DNA of 64,000 nt from Actinoplanes oblitus (lineage in GTDB: Bacteria > Actinomycetota > Actinomycetes > Mycobacteriales > Micromonosporaceae), in contig NZ_CP126980.1 in assembly GCF_030252345.1 (NCBI RefSeq), forward strand, positions 9,681,501-9,745,500, written 5' to 3'. Positions 8,074-15,850 of the stretch are shown here, piece by piece; position 1 is the first letter of the stretch; the number at the start of each line of letters is the position of its first letter. The notes below the pieces were generated by a model. That model did no database searches. It saw only the letters and a list, made by a program, of their open reading frames with translations, and was not told where the DNA came from. The position numbers were made by a program, and so were the translations under genes.

Positions 8074-9168
8074 TCAGGCGCGAACCTCGTCGATCGCCTC
8101 GGCGATCCGCCGGACGCCCTCGTCGATCTGGTCGACGGTGACAGCGGAGTACGCCAGGCGCACCGAGTTGCGACCGCCCTCCAGCAGGAAGTCGCTGCCC
8201 TTCACGATCGCGACACCCTTCTTCATGGCCGCCGGGAACAGCTTGTCCACGTCGACGTCGGCGGGCAGGTCCACCCAGAGGAAGTAACCGCCGTCCGGCT
8301 CGGTGAAGGTGGCACCGGGGATGTGCTTGCGGATCGACTCGGCCAGCACCTTCGCCCGCTCGCCCAGCGCCGCGCTGACCTTCTGGACCGACTTGTCGAT
8401 GTCGCCGGACACGCAGAACTGGTGAACGATCGCCTCGGAGACCATGCCCGGGGAGATGTAGAGGTTGGTGGCCTTCTTCGCGATCGCGTCGATCAGCGCG
8501 GCCGGGCCGACCAGGTAGCCCACGCGCACGCCGGGGCAGACCGTCTTGGTGAAGCTGGAGGCGTGCACCACCAGGTTGTTGGTGTCCATCGAGAGCATCG
8601 ACGGGAGCGGCTCGCCGCGGAACCGGATGTCCACGTACGGGTCGTCCTCGAAGATGATGAACTCGAACTGCTCGGCCAACGCCAGCAGTTCGCGCCGCTT
8701 CTCCGCGGAGAGCGTGAGCCCGGCCGGGTTCTGGTAGTTCGGGATGATGTGCGCCAGTTTCGGGCGAACCCCGGACTCCAGCAGCGTGCGCAGCTCGTCG
8801 ATGTCGATGCCGTCCGGCCGCAGTGTCACCTGGTGCACCTTGGCGCCCAGGTTCTGCAGGTTGAGCAGGGTGCGGTCGTAGGTCGGCTTCTCCACGACCA
8901 CGTCGTCGCCGGGCTGCACCAGGTGGCCGAAGAGGAACGCGTCGGCCTGCAGCGAGCCGTTGGTCACGATGACCTGATCCGGCGAGACACCGTGCTTGTC
9001 GGCGATCCACTTCCGCAGCGGGAGGTAACCGACTGACGTGCCGTACGCGGTGACCCCGGCCGGATCGGCGTCGAAGGCACGGGCGGCGGCGGCCTTCAGA
9101 CCCTCCACGTCGACGATGTCCAGCGACGGAGCACCACGGGCGAACGAGATGAGCTGCTCTGCGGTCAT
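8074..9168 (-). CDS. PLP-dependent class I/II aminotransferase (2-aminoadipate/LysN-like)
   Basis: 364 residues. Fold-type I aminotransferase with the substrate/cofactor motif PNYQNPAG (143-150), DDPYVD (175-180) and Schiff-base lysine K208 in SSFTKTVCPG, followed by RVGYLVG. The sequence resembles stand-alone MocR/LysN-type aminotransferases (2-aminoadipate or aromatic/valine-pyruvate substrates); specificity cannot be read from sequence. A -10 box lies 6 nt from the ATG. It is divergent from the cytidylyltransferase cassette. Confidence 0.9.
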   Translation of the reverse strand: MTAEQLISFARGAPSLDIVDVEGLKAAAARAFDADPAGVTAYGTSVGYLPLRKWIADKHGVSPDQVIVTNGSLQADAFLFGHLVQPGDDVVVEKPTYDRTLLNLQNLGAKVHQVTLRPDGIDIDELRTLLESGVRPKLAHIIPNYQNPAGLTLSAEKRRELLALAEQFEFIIFEDDPYVDIRFRGEPLPSMLSMDTNNLVVHASSFTKTVCPGVRVGYLVGPAALIDAIAKKATNLYISPGMVSEAIVHQFCVSGDIDKSVQKVSAALGERAKVLAESIRKHIPGATFTEPDGGYFLWVDLPADVDVDKLFPAAMKKGVAIVKGSDFLLEGGRNSVRLAYSAVTVDQIDEGVRRIAEAIDEVRA

Positions 9169-9174
9169 GGTGCC

Positions 9175-9180
9175 AGCTTA
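9175..9180 (-). promoter_or_regulatory. -10 box of a leaderless promoter (aminotransferase gene)
   Basis: On the reverse strand TAAGCT ends 6 nt before the ATG at 9168. Confidence 0.5.
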
Positions 9181-9240
9181 GAGGTGAACGGTGGGTATCC
9201 TTCCGGGGCACACCCCTTTTCCACCTGGAGGGATCCACCC

Positions 9241-9972
9241 ATGATCGGTCTGGTGCTTGCCGCCGGCGCCGGGCGCCGCCTGCGCCCGTACACGGACACG
9301 CTGCCGAAGGCGCTCGTACCGGTCGATGGCGAGACCACGATCATGGACATCTCGCTGCGGAACCTCGCCGCCGCGGGGCTGACCGACGTGACCATCGTCG
9401 TCGGCTACCGCGCGAGCGCCGTGGAGGAGCGGGTCGAGGCGTTCCAGAACAAGTACGGCGTGAAGATCTCCCTGGTGCACAACGACAAGGCCGAGGAGTG
9501 GAACAACGCGTACTCGCTCTGGCTGGCCCGGGACCACTTCGCCAAGGGCGCGCTGATGGTCAACGGGGACACCGTGCACCCGGTCAGCGTCGAGCAGACC
9601 CTGCTGGCGAACCGCGGCCCGAGCATCCTGCTGGCCGTCGACAACGTGAAGAAGCTGGCCGACGAGGAGATGAAGACCGTCTTCGACGCGGACGGCCAGC
9701 TCACCCGGATCACCAAGCTGATGGAGCCGGCCGAGGCCTTCGGTGAGTACATCGGCGCCAACATCATCGAGGCGTCCGCCGCGTCCGCGCTGGCCGACGC
9801 GCTGAAGGCGACGTTCGAGCGCAACCCCGACCTGTACTACGAGGACGGCTTCCAGGAGTACGCGAACCGCGGTGGCGAGGTCCGCGCGGCGACCATCGGC
9901 GACCTGCCGTGGGTCGAGGTCGACAACCACGACGACCTGGCGAAAGCCCGGGACATCGCATGCCGCTACTAG
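9241..9972 (+). CDS. Nucleotidyltransferase of the phosphocholine cytidylyltransferase (LicC-like) family
   Basis: 243 residues. It has the nucleotidyltransferase signature LAAGAGRRLRPYTDTLPKAL at residue 5, then NNAYSLWLAR and the metal-binding MVNGDTVHP, both typical of LicC-like CTP:phosphoalcohol cytidylyltransferases. CTGGAGGGAT provides a ribosome site. It is the first gene of a three-gene overlapping cassette; given the next gene, the likely acceptor is a glycerol phosphate or similar phosphoalcohol, yielding a CDP-activated head group. The substrate assignment is inference. Confidence 0.85.
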   Translation: MIGLVLAAGAGRRLRPYTDTLPKALVPVDGETTIMDISLRNLAAAGLTDVTIVVGYRASAVEERVEAFQNKYGVKISLVHNDKAEEWNNAYSLWLARDHFAKGALMVNGDTVHPVSVEQTLLANRGPSILLAVDNVKKLADEEMKTVFDADGQLTRITKLMEPAEAFGEYIGANIIEASAASALADALKATFERNPDLYYEDGFQEYANRGGEVRAATIGDLPWVEVDNHDDLAKARDIACRY

Positions 9973-11021
9973 CCCGTAGCGTCCAGACCCCGCTGCACAT
10001 CGACGTGCGGCGGGGCGCGGTCGCCGACCTCGGCCGGATCCTCGCGGACGGGCGCATCTCGTCCGGCGGTGACGTCGCCGTGGTGGTGGGTCCGGGCATC
10101 GGTGAGCAGATCGTCGACCTGCTGCGCCCCTCGCTGCGTTCGGCGACCGTCTACGTCACCACCGGCGGCACCCTGGACGCCGCCCTGGAGCTGGCCGACA
10201 AACTGCGCTCGGGGCACTTCGACGCGGTGGTCGGCATCGGCGGCGGCAAGACGGTGGACACCGCGAAATACGCGGCGAGCCGCTGGGGCCTGCCGATGGT
10301 CTCGGTCGCCACCAGCCTGGCCAACGACGGCATCGCCTCGCCGGTGGCCAGCCTGATCAACGACGGGATCAAGGGGTCGTACGGGGTGCACATCCCGTTC
10401 GGCGTGATCGTCGACCTGGACTTCGTGGAGGACGGGCCGGAGCGGGTCAACCGGGCCGGCATCGGCGACGTGATCAGCAACATCAGCGCGCTGGCCGACT
10501 GGGAGCTGAGCCGGCAGGTGCGCGGCGAGCCGGTGGACGGCCTGGCCGCCTCGCTGGCCCGGATGGGCGCCGAGGCGGTGCTGACCATGCCCGGCGACAT
10601 GAGCGACGACGCGTTCGTCACGGTGCTCGCCGAGGCGCTGATCTCCAGCGGCCTGGCGATGGCGGTCTGCGGCAGCAGCCGGCCGTCCAGCGGCGGCTGC
10701 CACGAGATCATGCACGCCATCGACTCGCTGTTCCCGGGCACCGCCTCGCACGGCGAGCTGGCCGGCCTCGGCGCGTTGTTCTGCACGTTCCTGCGCGGCG
10801 ACACCCGGCGTTTCGCTCAGATGGCGGACTGCCTGGAGCGGCACCAGCTGCCCCGGACGCCGTCCGACGTCGGGCTCGACGCCGACCAGTTCGCCCGGGC
10901 TGTCGAGTTCGCCCCGCGGACCCGGCCGGACCGGTACACCATTCTCGAACATCTGGCGATGACGCCGGCGGAGACCCTCCAGAGGTTGACCGAGTATGAG
11001 AACGCCCTCGCGGCCCGCTGA
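9960..11021 (+). CDS. sn-Glycerol-1-phosphate dehydrogenase family (AraM/EgsA-like)
   Basis: 353 residues. An NAD(P)-binding GGGKTVDTAKYAA motif and the metal-ligand set in GIGDVISN (Asp), GGCHEIMHAID (His) and ASHGELAG (His) match the glycerol-1-phosphate dehydrogenase branch of the iron-alcohol dehydrogenase superfamily. The reaction would reduce dihydroxyacetone phosphate to sn-glycerol-1-phosphate, the archaeal-type stereoisomer, also made by some bacteria. The gene overlaps the cytidylyltransferase by 13 nt and the CDP-alcohol phosphotransferase by 26 nt, so the three products very probably act in one pathway. Confidence 0.87.
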   Translation: MPLLARSVQTPLHIDVRRGAVADLGRILADGRISSGGDVAVVVGPGIGEQIVDLLRPSLRSATVYVTTGGTLDAALELADKLRSGHFDAVVGIGGGKTVDTAKYAASRWGLPMVSVATSLANDGIASPVASLINDGIKGSYGVHIPFGVIVDLDFVEDGPERVNRAGIGDVISNISALADWELSRQVRGEPVDGLAASLARMGAEAVLTMPGDMSDDAFVTVLAEALISSGLAMAVCGSSRPSSGGCHEIMHAIDSLFPGTASHGELAGLGALFCTFLRGDTRRFAQMADCLERHQLPRTPSDVGLDADQFARAVEFAPRTRPDRYTILEHLAMTPAETLQRLTEYENALAAR

Positions 11022-11727
11022 ACCGGGCACCGCGCCCACCGCTGCCGACTACTACGCGGTCAACCGTGGTGGCGGGCTGTTCAGTGAGGCGCTCAGCCAG
11101 CGGATCGGTGCCCGGCTCGCGGTCTTCGCCTACCGGAACAAGCTCAGCCCGACCGTGATGACGATCGGCAACCTCGGCATCGGGTGCCTCACCTCGTTCG
11201 TGGTGATCGCCACCGCCGGCCCGGTCGCCGACGGCCGGGTCTGGAGCTGGCTGATCGGCCTGATCGCGCTGGTCGGCTGGCAGCTGGCGTACGCGTTCGA
11301 CTGCTCCGACGGCCAGCTGGCCCGGGTGACCGGCCAGACCAGCACCGCCGGCGGGCGGCTCGACGTGCTCTGCGACGTGGCCGTGCAGTCCGCCCTGGTG
11401 GCCGCCGTCTCGTCGGTCGCGATGGCACAGGAGCCGGACACCCCGGCCTGGCTGCTCGCGGCGTTCGCCGCCACCTGGATGGTCAACCTGGTCACCTCGG
11501 TGATGCAGACCGGCAGCCAGGCGGCGAGCATGGTGACCAGCCGATCGTTGCCGATCCGGACGGTGAAACTGGTCCGCGATTACGGCGCGGTGATCACCTT
11601 GGCCGGCGTGCTGCTCACCGCGACTCCGCAGTGGACGGTCTGGTTCGTCGCCCTGTTCACCCTGATCAACGCGGGTTTCCTGGCCGCCAGCATCGCCTTC
11701 ACCGGCCGGAGCGCCCTGCGCGGCTGA
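10996..11727 (+). CDS. CDP-alcohol phosphatidyltransferase-family membrane enzyme
   Basis: 243 residues. Several membrane helices and the full CDP-OH-P catalytic motif DCSDGQLARVTG...GGRLDVLCD, that is DX2DGX2ARX8GX3DX3D. The family uses a CDP-activated alcohol and an acceptor alcohol to form a phosphodiester. An N-terminal soluble extension (about 45 residues) precedes the first helix. As third gene of the cassette it would transfer the head group made by the two upstream enzymes; the acceptor is unknown. The 3' end overlaps the convergent glycosyltransferase by 29 nt. Confidence 0.88.
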   Translation: MRTPSRPAEPGTAPTAADYYAVNRGGGLFSEALSQRIGARLAVFAYRNKLSPTVMTIGNLGIGCLTSFVVIATAGPVADGRVWSWLIGLIALVGWQLAYAFDCSDGQLARVTGQTSTAGGRLDVLCDVAVQSALVAAVSSVAMAQEPDTPAWLLAAFAATWMVNLVTSVMQTGSQAASMVTSRSLPIRTVKLVRDYGAVITLAGVLLTATPQWTVWFVALFTLINAGFLAASIAFTGRSALRG

Positions 11728-12880
11728 CCTCCGCGTAAATGTCGATCAGGCGCTTGGTCAGCACGTCCGGGTGGAAGTGGCGCAGGTACCGATCCCGGGC
11801 CGCGGACGCGGCGGCAGCCGCCCCGGCCCGGGCCACCGGCAGCGCCGCGGCGAGCGCTGCCGGGTCCGGCTCGGCCAGCCAGCCGGCCGCGTCGGGGCCG
11901 TCACCGATCATGTACGGCACCCCGCCGACCGCGGTGCCGAGCACCGGCCGGCCCGCCGACATCGCCTCGAGGACCACAGTGGGCAGCACGTCCTCCCAGG
12001 TCGGGACGGCCAGCACCACAGCTGACGCGCGCCGCGCGGCGGTCATCCCGGCCCGGTCCAGCGGACCCAGGTAGGTCACGTCGCCACGCTCGGCGGCGGC
12101 GCGTTCGGCCAGCGGCCGCAGTTCGCCGTCGCCGGCGATGCGCAGCGTGCCGAGCGAGCCGTCCGGGTGCCGACGCCAGGCGTCCAGCAACAGGCCGAGG
12201 CCCTTCTCCGGGGAGAGCCGGGCGCCGTACAGGAAACCCTCGCCGATCGGGTCGGGCCGGCCGGGGTCGGGCAGGCCGTTCGGTTTGATCACGACGCGCT
12301 CGGCCGGGATGCCGTAGTCGGCCAGGTGCGCGGCGATCTTGTCGGTGAGCGCGATGTAGCGATCCACCGAGCGCCAGGTGGGACGGTGGACGGCCAGCGT
12401 GGTCGCCATGATCGCGCTCTGCGCCGCGGAGCCGCGGTAGCACCTGTGCTTGACGGCCGGCCAGCCGAGCAGCTTGCCCCGGCAGTCGTGGCAGTTGTGC
12501 CCGTCCCGGAAGTAGAGGCCCGAGGAGCAGACCTGCCGGTAGTTGTGCACAGTCTGAATGATCGGGACGCCGTGCCGGTGGGCCGTCCGGATCACCCGCG
12601 GCGAGATGAGCGGGTATGGGTTGTGCAGGTGGATTATGTCCGGTTTCTCCGCCTCGATCAGCGCCGCCAGGTCGCGCTGCGCGGCGATGCCGAGCATCGG
12701 CGACACCGGAAGCAACGCCTTCTGCGCCGCCGACATCGTCTCGATCGCATCCGAGCTGCGCTGGAACGGGATCACGTCCAGCCCCGCCGCCCGCAACTGC
12801 GAGATCTCGGTATCGACCATGACGTTCTCCCCGGAGGGGATCGCCTCGCGATACCGGTTGTGCGCCACCACCACCTTCAC
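11699..12880 (-). CDS. GT4-family glycosyltransferase
   Basis: 393 residues with a two-domain GT-B architecture: N-terminal acceptor half with DIIHLHNPYPLISP, C-terminal nucleotide-sugar half with GARLSPEKGLGLLLDAW, and the EX7E-like element VVLEAMSAGRPVLGTAVGG. A Cys-rich insert (VCSSGLYFRDGHNCHDCRG) is seen in a subset of GT4 enzymes. It starts with GTG. Overlap with the CDP-alcohol gene at the 3' end and proximity to a polyprenyl glycosylphosphotransferase suggest a cell-envelope polymer role; sugar and acceptor are unknown. Confidence 0.87.
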   Translation of the reverse strand: MKVVVAHNRYREAIPSGENVMVDTEISQLRAAGLDVIPFQRSSDAIETMSAAQKALLPVSPMLGIAAQRDLAALIEAEKPDIIHLHNPYPLISPRVIRTAHRHGVPIIQTVHNYRQVCSSGLYFRDGHNCHDCRGKLLGWPAVKHRCYRGSAAQSAIMATTLAVHRPTWRSVDRYIALTDKIAAHLADYGIPAERVVIKPNGLPDPGRPDPIGEGFLYGARLSPEKGLGLLLDAWRRHPDGSLGTLRIAGDGELRPLAERAAAERGDVTYLGPLDRAGMTAARRASAVVLAVPTWEDVLPTVVLEAMSAGRPVLGTAVGGVPYMIGDGPDAAGWLAEPDPAALAAALPVARAGAAAAASAARDRYLRHFHPDVLTKRLIDIYAEVSRAGRSGR

Positions 12881-12888
12881 GGGTCAGA

Positions 12889-12894
12889 ACGCTA
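12889..12894 (-). promoter_or_regulatory. -10 box for the GT4 gene, overlapping the divergent one
   Basis: TAGCGT on the reverse strand ends 8 nt before the GTG at 12880. It shares two bases with the forward TACCGT box at 12893-12898. Confidence 0.5.
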
Positions 12895-12898
12895 CCGT
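12893..12898 (+). promoter_or_regulatory. -10 box for the Fpg/Nei gene, leaderless
   Basis: TACCGT ends 6 nt before the GTG at 12905, placing the transcript start at the start codon. Confidence 0.5.
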
Positions 12899-12904
12899 GG
12901 ACGG

Positions 12905-13768
12905 GTGCCCGAACTCCCCGAGGTCGAGGCGCTCGCCGCTTACCTGCGGGAGCGTGCGGTCGGCCACACCGTGCAGCGCTTCGAGGTCTCCTCGTTCAGC
13001 GCGCTGAAGACGTACGATCCGGCGCCCTCCGCGCTGACCGGGCTGCCGATCACCTCGGCCGGCCGGCACGGCAAGTTCCTGGACATCGGCATCGGCCCCG
13101 ACGTGCACCTGGTCGTGCACCTGGCCCGGGCCGGCTGGCTGCACTACCGCGACGCCTTCAAGTCGCCGGCCCCGCTCAAGCCGGGCAGCGGCCCGATCGC
13201 GATCCGGCTCCGGCTCGACGACGGCTCCGGCTTCGACCTGACCGAGGCCGGCACCCAGAAATCCCTGGCGGCCTATCTGGTGCGCGACCCGCTGACCGAG
13301 GTCCCCGGCGTGTCCCGGCTCGGCCCGGACGCCCTCGCGGTCAGCCGCGACGAGTTCGCCGCCCTGCTCAAGAGCCGCAACGGCCAGGTGAAAGGCGTGC
13401 TCACCGACCAGGAGGTGCTGGCCGGGATCGGCAACGCGTACTCCGACGAGATCCTGCACGTGGCGCGGATGTCGCCGTTCGCGCTCACCGGCAAGCTCAC
13501 CGACGAGCAGCTCACCACGCTGTACGAGGCGATGCGCGAAGTGGAGACCGACGCGGTCCAGCGCTCGGTCGGGCAGAAAGCAGCCGAGCTCAAGGGCGAG
13601 AAGCGGGCCGGCATGCGGGTGCACGCCCGGACCGGCCTGCCCTGCCCGGTTTGCGGAGACACCGTGCGAGAGGTCTCCTTCGCCGACAAGAGCCTGCAAT
13701 ACTGCGCTACCTGCCAGACCGGCGGAAAACCACTCGCCGATCGCCGCCTGTCCAAGTTGGTCCGGTGA
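12905..13768 (+). CDS. Fpg/Nei-family DNA glycosylase/AP lyase
   Basis: 287 residues. The start gives N-terminal PELPEVE after Met removal, so Pro2 and Glu3 are the family's catalytic residues. A helix-two-turn-helix segment (LAGIGNAYSDEILHVARMSP) and a C-terminal CxxC...CxxC zinc finger (CPVCGDTV...CATCQTGG) bind DNA. It excises oxidised bases by base-excision repair. Fpg versus Nei subtype is not resolved. GTG start in a 24-nt divergent gap with the GT4 gene; alternative upstream in-frame starts lie inside that gene. Confidence 0.92.
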   Translation: MPELPEVEALAAYLRERAVGHTVQRFEVSSFSALKTYDPAPSALTGLPITSAGRHGKFLDIGIGPDVHLVVHLARAGWLHYRDAFKSPAPLKPGSGPIAIRLRLDDGSGFDLTEAGTQKSLAAYLVRDPLTEVPGVSRLGPDALAVSRDEFAALLKSRNGQVKGVLTDQEVLAGIGNAYSDEILHVARMSPFALTGKLTDEQLTTLYEAMREVETDAVQRSVGQKAAELKGEKRAGMRVHARTGLPCPVCGDTVREVSFADKSLQYCATCQTGGKPLADRRLSKLVR

Positions 13769-13967
13769 GAACCGCCATCACTCGATTACGGACCGTGGCG
13801 GTGAGGATTGCTACCACAACGTCACCTTCTCTCCGGCCAATCCATCGGTATAGTGGCCCGGTCCCTGGACACCGTTGTGACGCGAACGGGTATCGGTGGA
13901 CCCGACAACGAGCCCGAGGTCGTGGCGGTGCGTAATCTTTTTCCGGATGCGGGAGGACGTAGGCGAA

Positions 13968-15542
13968 GTGACGACTAGCCTGCATCGCCCAACGACCGAC
14001 AGCAGCCGGAGTAAACCCGTGCGGTACGAGAGCTTCGAGTGGCCGCAACAACAGCAGCAGCCACCGAGCAACGGCGTTCCCCGGTCCGCGTGGAACCGCC
14101 AGCACCGCCGGCTCTCCCGGTGGCACCGGCCGTACACCGCCGTGCTCGTCTTCCTCGACCTGATCTCCACACTGGCGGCCAGCGAGATCGCCGACGTGTT
14201 CCTGGAGAAATCCAAGAGCGGCTTCCAGCACAAGAGCTGGCTGTTCCTGCAGGGCTCGGCCCTGTTCACCTTCTTCGCCTACGTCGTGCTCCCGCTCGGC
14301 TGGCTGCTCCTGCTCTGGACCAACGGCACGTACGACCGCCGTTACCTGGGCCTGGGCAGCGAGGAGTTCAAGCGGATCGTGCGCACGTCGGTCACCGTGG
14401 TGGCCGCCGTCTCGCTGCTCGCGTTCGCCACCAAGACCGACCTGTCCCGCGGCACCGTCGCCACCGTGTCCCTGTGCGCGTTGCTGTTCATCCTGCTCTG
14501 CCGGGTCACCGCGCGACAGGTCCTGCACCTGGCCCGGCGCCGCACCGGGCACGGCGCGCACCGGATGGTCCTGGTCGGCACGCTTCCCGAGGCGCTTGAG
14601 GTCTACACCGCCGTCACCCGCAGCCCGGCCGCCGGCCTCATCCCGGTCGCCATCCACATCACCGACGGTTACGCTGCCGCCCGCGGCATCGAGACGCCCG
14701 TCCCGGTCTACGCCGGTCGCGACGTGCTCTCGCTGGTCCGTGAGGTCGGTGCGGACACCATCGCGGTCTGCGGCTCGGCCAGCGCCGAGCCCGGTGAGCT
14801 GCGCCGCCTGGCCTGGCAGCTGGAGGGCACCGGCGTCGACCTGGTGGTCGCGCCGCAGCTCACCGACATCGCCGGTCCCCGGGTGCACATCCGCCCGATC
14901 GAGGGTCTGCCGCTGCTGCACGTCGAGGAGCCCACCCTCTCCGGTCCCGGCTGGCTGGTGAAAAACCTGCTCGACCGGGTCGTCGCCGGCCTCGGCCTGG
15001 CGCTGATCAGCCCGATCCTGGCGGTCATCGCGCTCGGCATCCGGCTCTCCGACCCGGGCCCGGTGTTCTTCCGGCAGACCCGGGTCGGCCACGACGGCCG
15101 CACCTTCCGGGTCTGGAAATTCCGGACCATGTACGTGGACGCCGAGGAGCGCAAGGCCACCCTCGAAGAGCTCAACGAGTCCGACGGCATGCTCTTCAAG
15201 ATGAAGCACGACCCGCGCATCTTCGCCTTCGGCCAGAAACTGCGCGCCACGTCGCTGGATGAGCTGCCCCAGCTGATCAACGTGCTCAAGGGCGAGATGT
15301 CGCTGGTCGGCCCGCGCCCGCTGCCCGCCGACGACGGCGACTACCTGGGCGACGTCCGCCGCCGCCTGCTGGTCCGCCCCGGCATCACCGGCCTCTGGCA
15401 GGTCTCCGGCCGCTCCGACCTGTCCTGGGACGAGGCGGTCCGGCTGGACCTGTACTACGTCGACAACTGGTCGCTCACCTATGACTTGAGCATCCTCTGG
15501 CGCACCATCTGGGTGGTCCTCAAGCGCAAGGGCGCCTACTGA
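13968..15542 (+). CDS. Exopolysaccharide polyprenyl glycosylphosphotransferase (WbaP/CpsE-like)
   Basis: 524 residues. A Gln-rich N-terminus precedes four membrane segments, a CoA-binding-like middle domain (RMVLVGTLPEALEVY) and a C-terminal sugar-transferase domain with a fifth helix, FRVWKFRTMYVDAEE, LVGPRPLP and RPGITGLWQVSGRSDL. The enzyme transfers a sugar-1-phosphate to undecaprenyl phosphate, the first step of exopolysaccharide or glycan assembly. The GTG at 13968 was chosen for GGGAGGA 10 nt upstream; ATG at 13947 precedes that site. The repeat elements at 15581-15791 lie directly downstream. Confidence 0.9.
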   Translation: MTTSLHRPTTDSSRSKPVRYESFEWPQQQQQPPSNGVPRSAWNRQHRRLSRWHRPYTAVLVFLDLISTLAASEIADVFLEKSKSGFQHKSWLFLQGSALFTFFAYVVLPLGWLLLLWTNGTYDRRYLGLGSEEFKRIVRTSVTVVAAVSLLAFATKTDLSRGTVATVSLCALLFILLCRVTARQVLHLARRRTGHGAHRMVLVGTLPEALEVYTAVTRSPAAGLIPVAIHITDGYAAARGIETPVPVYAGRDVLSLVREVGADTIAVCGSASAEPGELRRLAWQLEGTGVDLVVAPQLTDIAGPRVHIRPIEGLPLLHVEEPTLSGPGWLVKNLLDRVVAGLGLALISPILAVIALGIRLSDPGPVFFRQTRVGHDGRTFRVWKFRTMYVDAEERKATLEELNESDGMLFKMKHDPRIFAFGQKLRATSLDELPQLINVLKGEMSLVGPRPLPADDGDYLGDVRRRLLVRPGITGLWQVSGRSDLSWDEAVRLDLYYVDNWSLTYDLSILWRTIWVVLKRKGAY

Positions 15543-15580
15543 CCGCTTCCACCGACGGCCGGTGACGACGTCGCAGGCTC

Positions 15581-15725
15581 CGGAAGATCAACTTCAAGAT
15601 CTTCATTTACGCGCGTCCGCTGGGGTGCGGATCGCATGCTCCCGCGCGGGCCGGGCACGGCGATCTGGCCGCTGGCGCGTCCAAAGCAATCGCCGCACCC
15701 TGCATTGTCCGCGGGTGGTTCCGGA
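15581..15725 (+). repeat. Rep-1 element, copy A: ~145-bp dispersed structured repeat
   Basis: Matches 34006-34149 in the same orientation. Three blocks are identical between copies: the first 24 nt, a 34-nt central block (GGGTGCGGATCGCATGC...) and the last 19 nt (GTCCGCGGGTGGTTCCGGA). Hairpin 1 is GAAGATC/GATCTTC (15583-15589 with 15598-15604). Hairpin 2 pairs CGGCGAT (15658-15664) with ATCGCCG (15689-15695), extended by GGG/CCC across a 2-nt mismatch. The loop CTGGCCGCT-GCGCGTCCAAA is conserved, but stem bases differ from copy B with compensation at three pairs. Confidence 0.85.
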
Positions 15726-15732
15726 AACCCCA

Positions 15733-15791
15733 CCGGGCTGGCGCCCAGGGTGGTCTCCCGGGCCCGGAGACCACCATCAGGACCAGCCCGG
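15733..15791 (+). repeat. Rep-2 element, copy A: nested hairpin
   Basis: Outer stem CCGGGCTGG/CCAGCCCGG (15733-15741 with 15783-15791), inner stem GGTGGTCTCC/GGAGACCACC (15749-15758 with 15766-15775), separated by symmetric 7-nt internal loops. The same layout recurs at 44615-44669. It could act as a terminator for the upstream glycosylphosphotransferase, though no T-run follows. Confidence 0.7.
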
Positions 15792-15850
15792 GGGGGTTGC
15801 GACCCGGCGGGGCATGGCGCGGAACGCTTCGACGGGCGAGGATCTGTGCC

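Larger units (their letters stand above)
15543..15850 (+). other. 308-nt intergenic region filled by two structured repeats
   Basis: Between the glycosylphosphotransferase stop and the LytS-type kinase start the sequence consists mainly of the two repeat elements described separately (15581-15725 and 15733-15791). I see no small gene. The last ~60 nt contain GCGAGGA, the likely ribosome site of the kinase. Confidence 0.6.
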
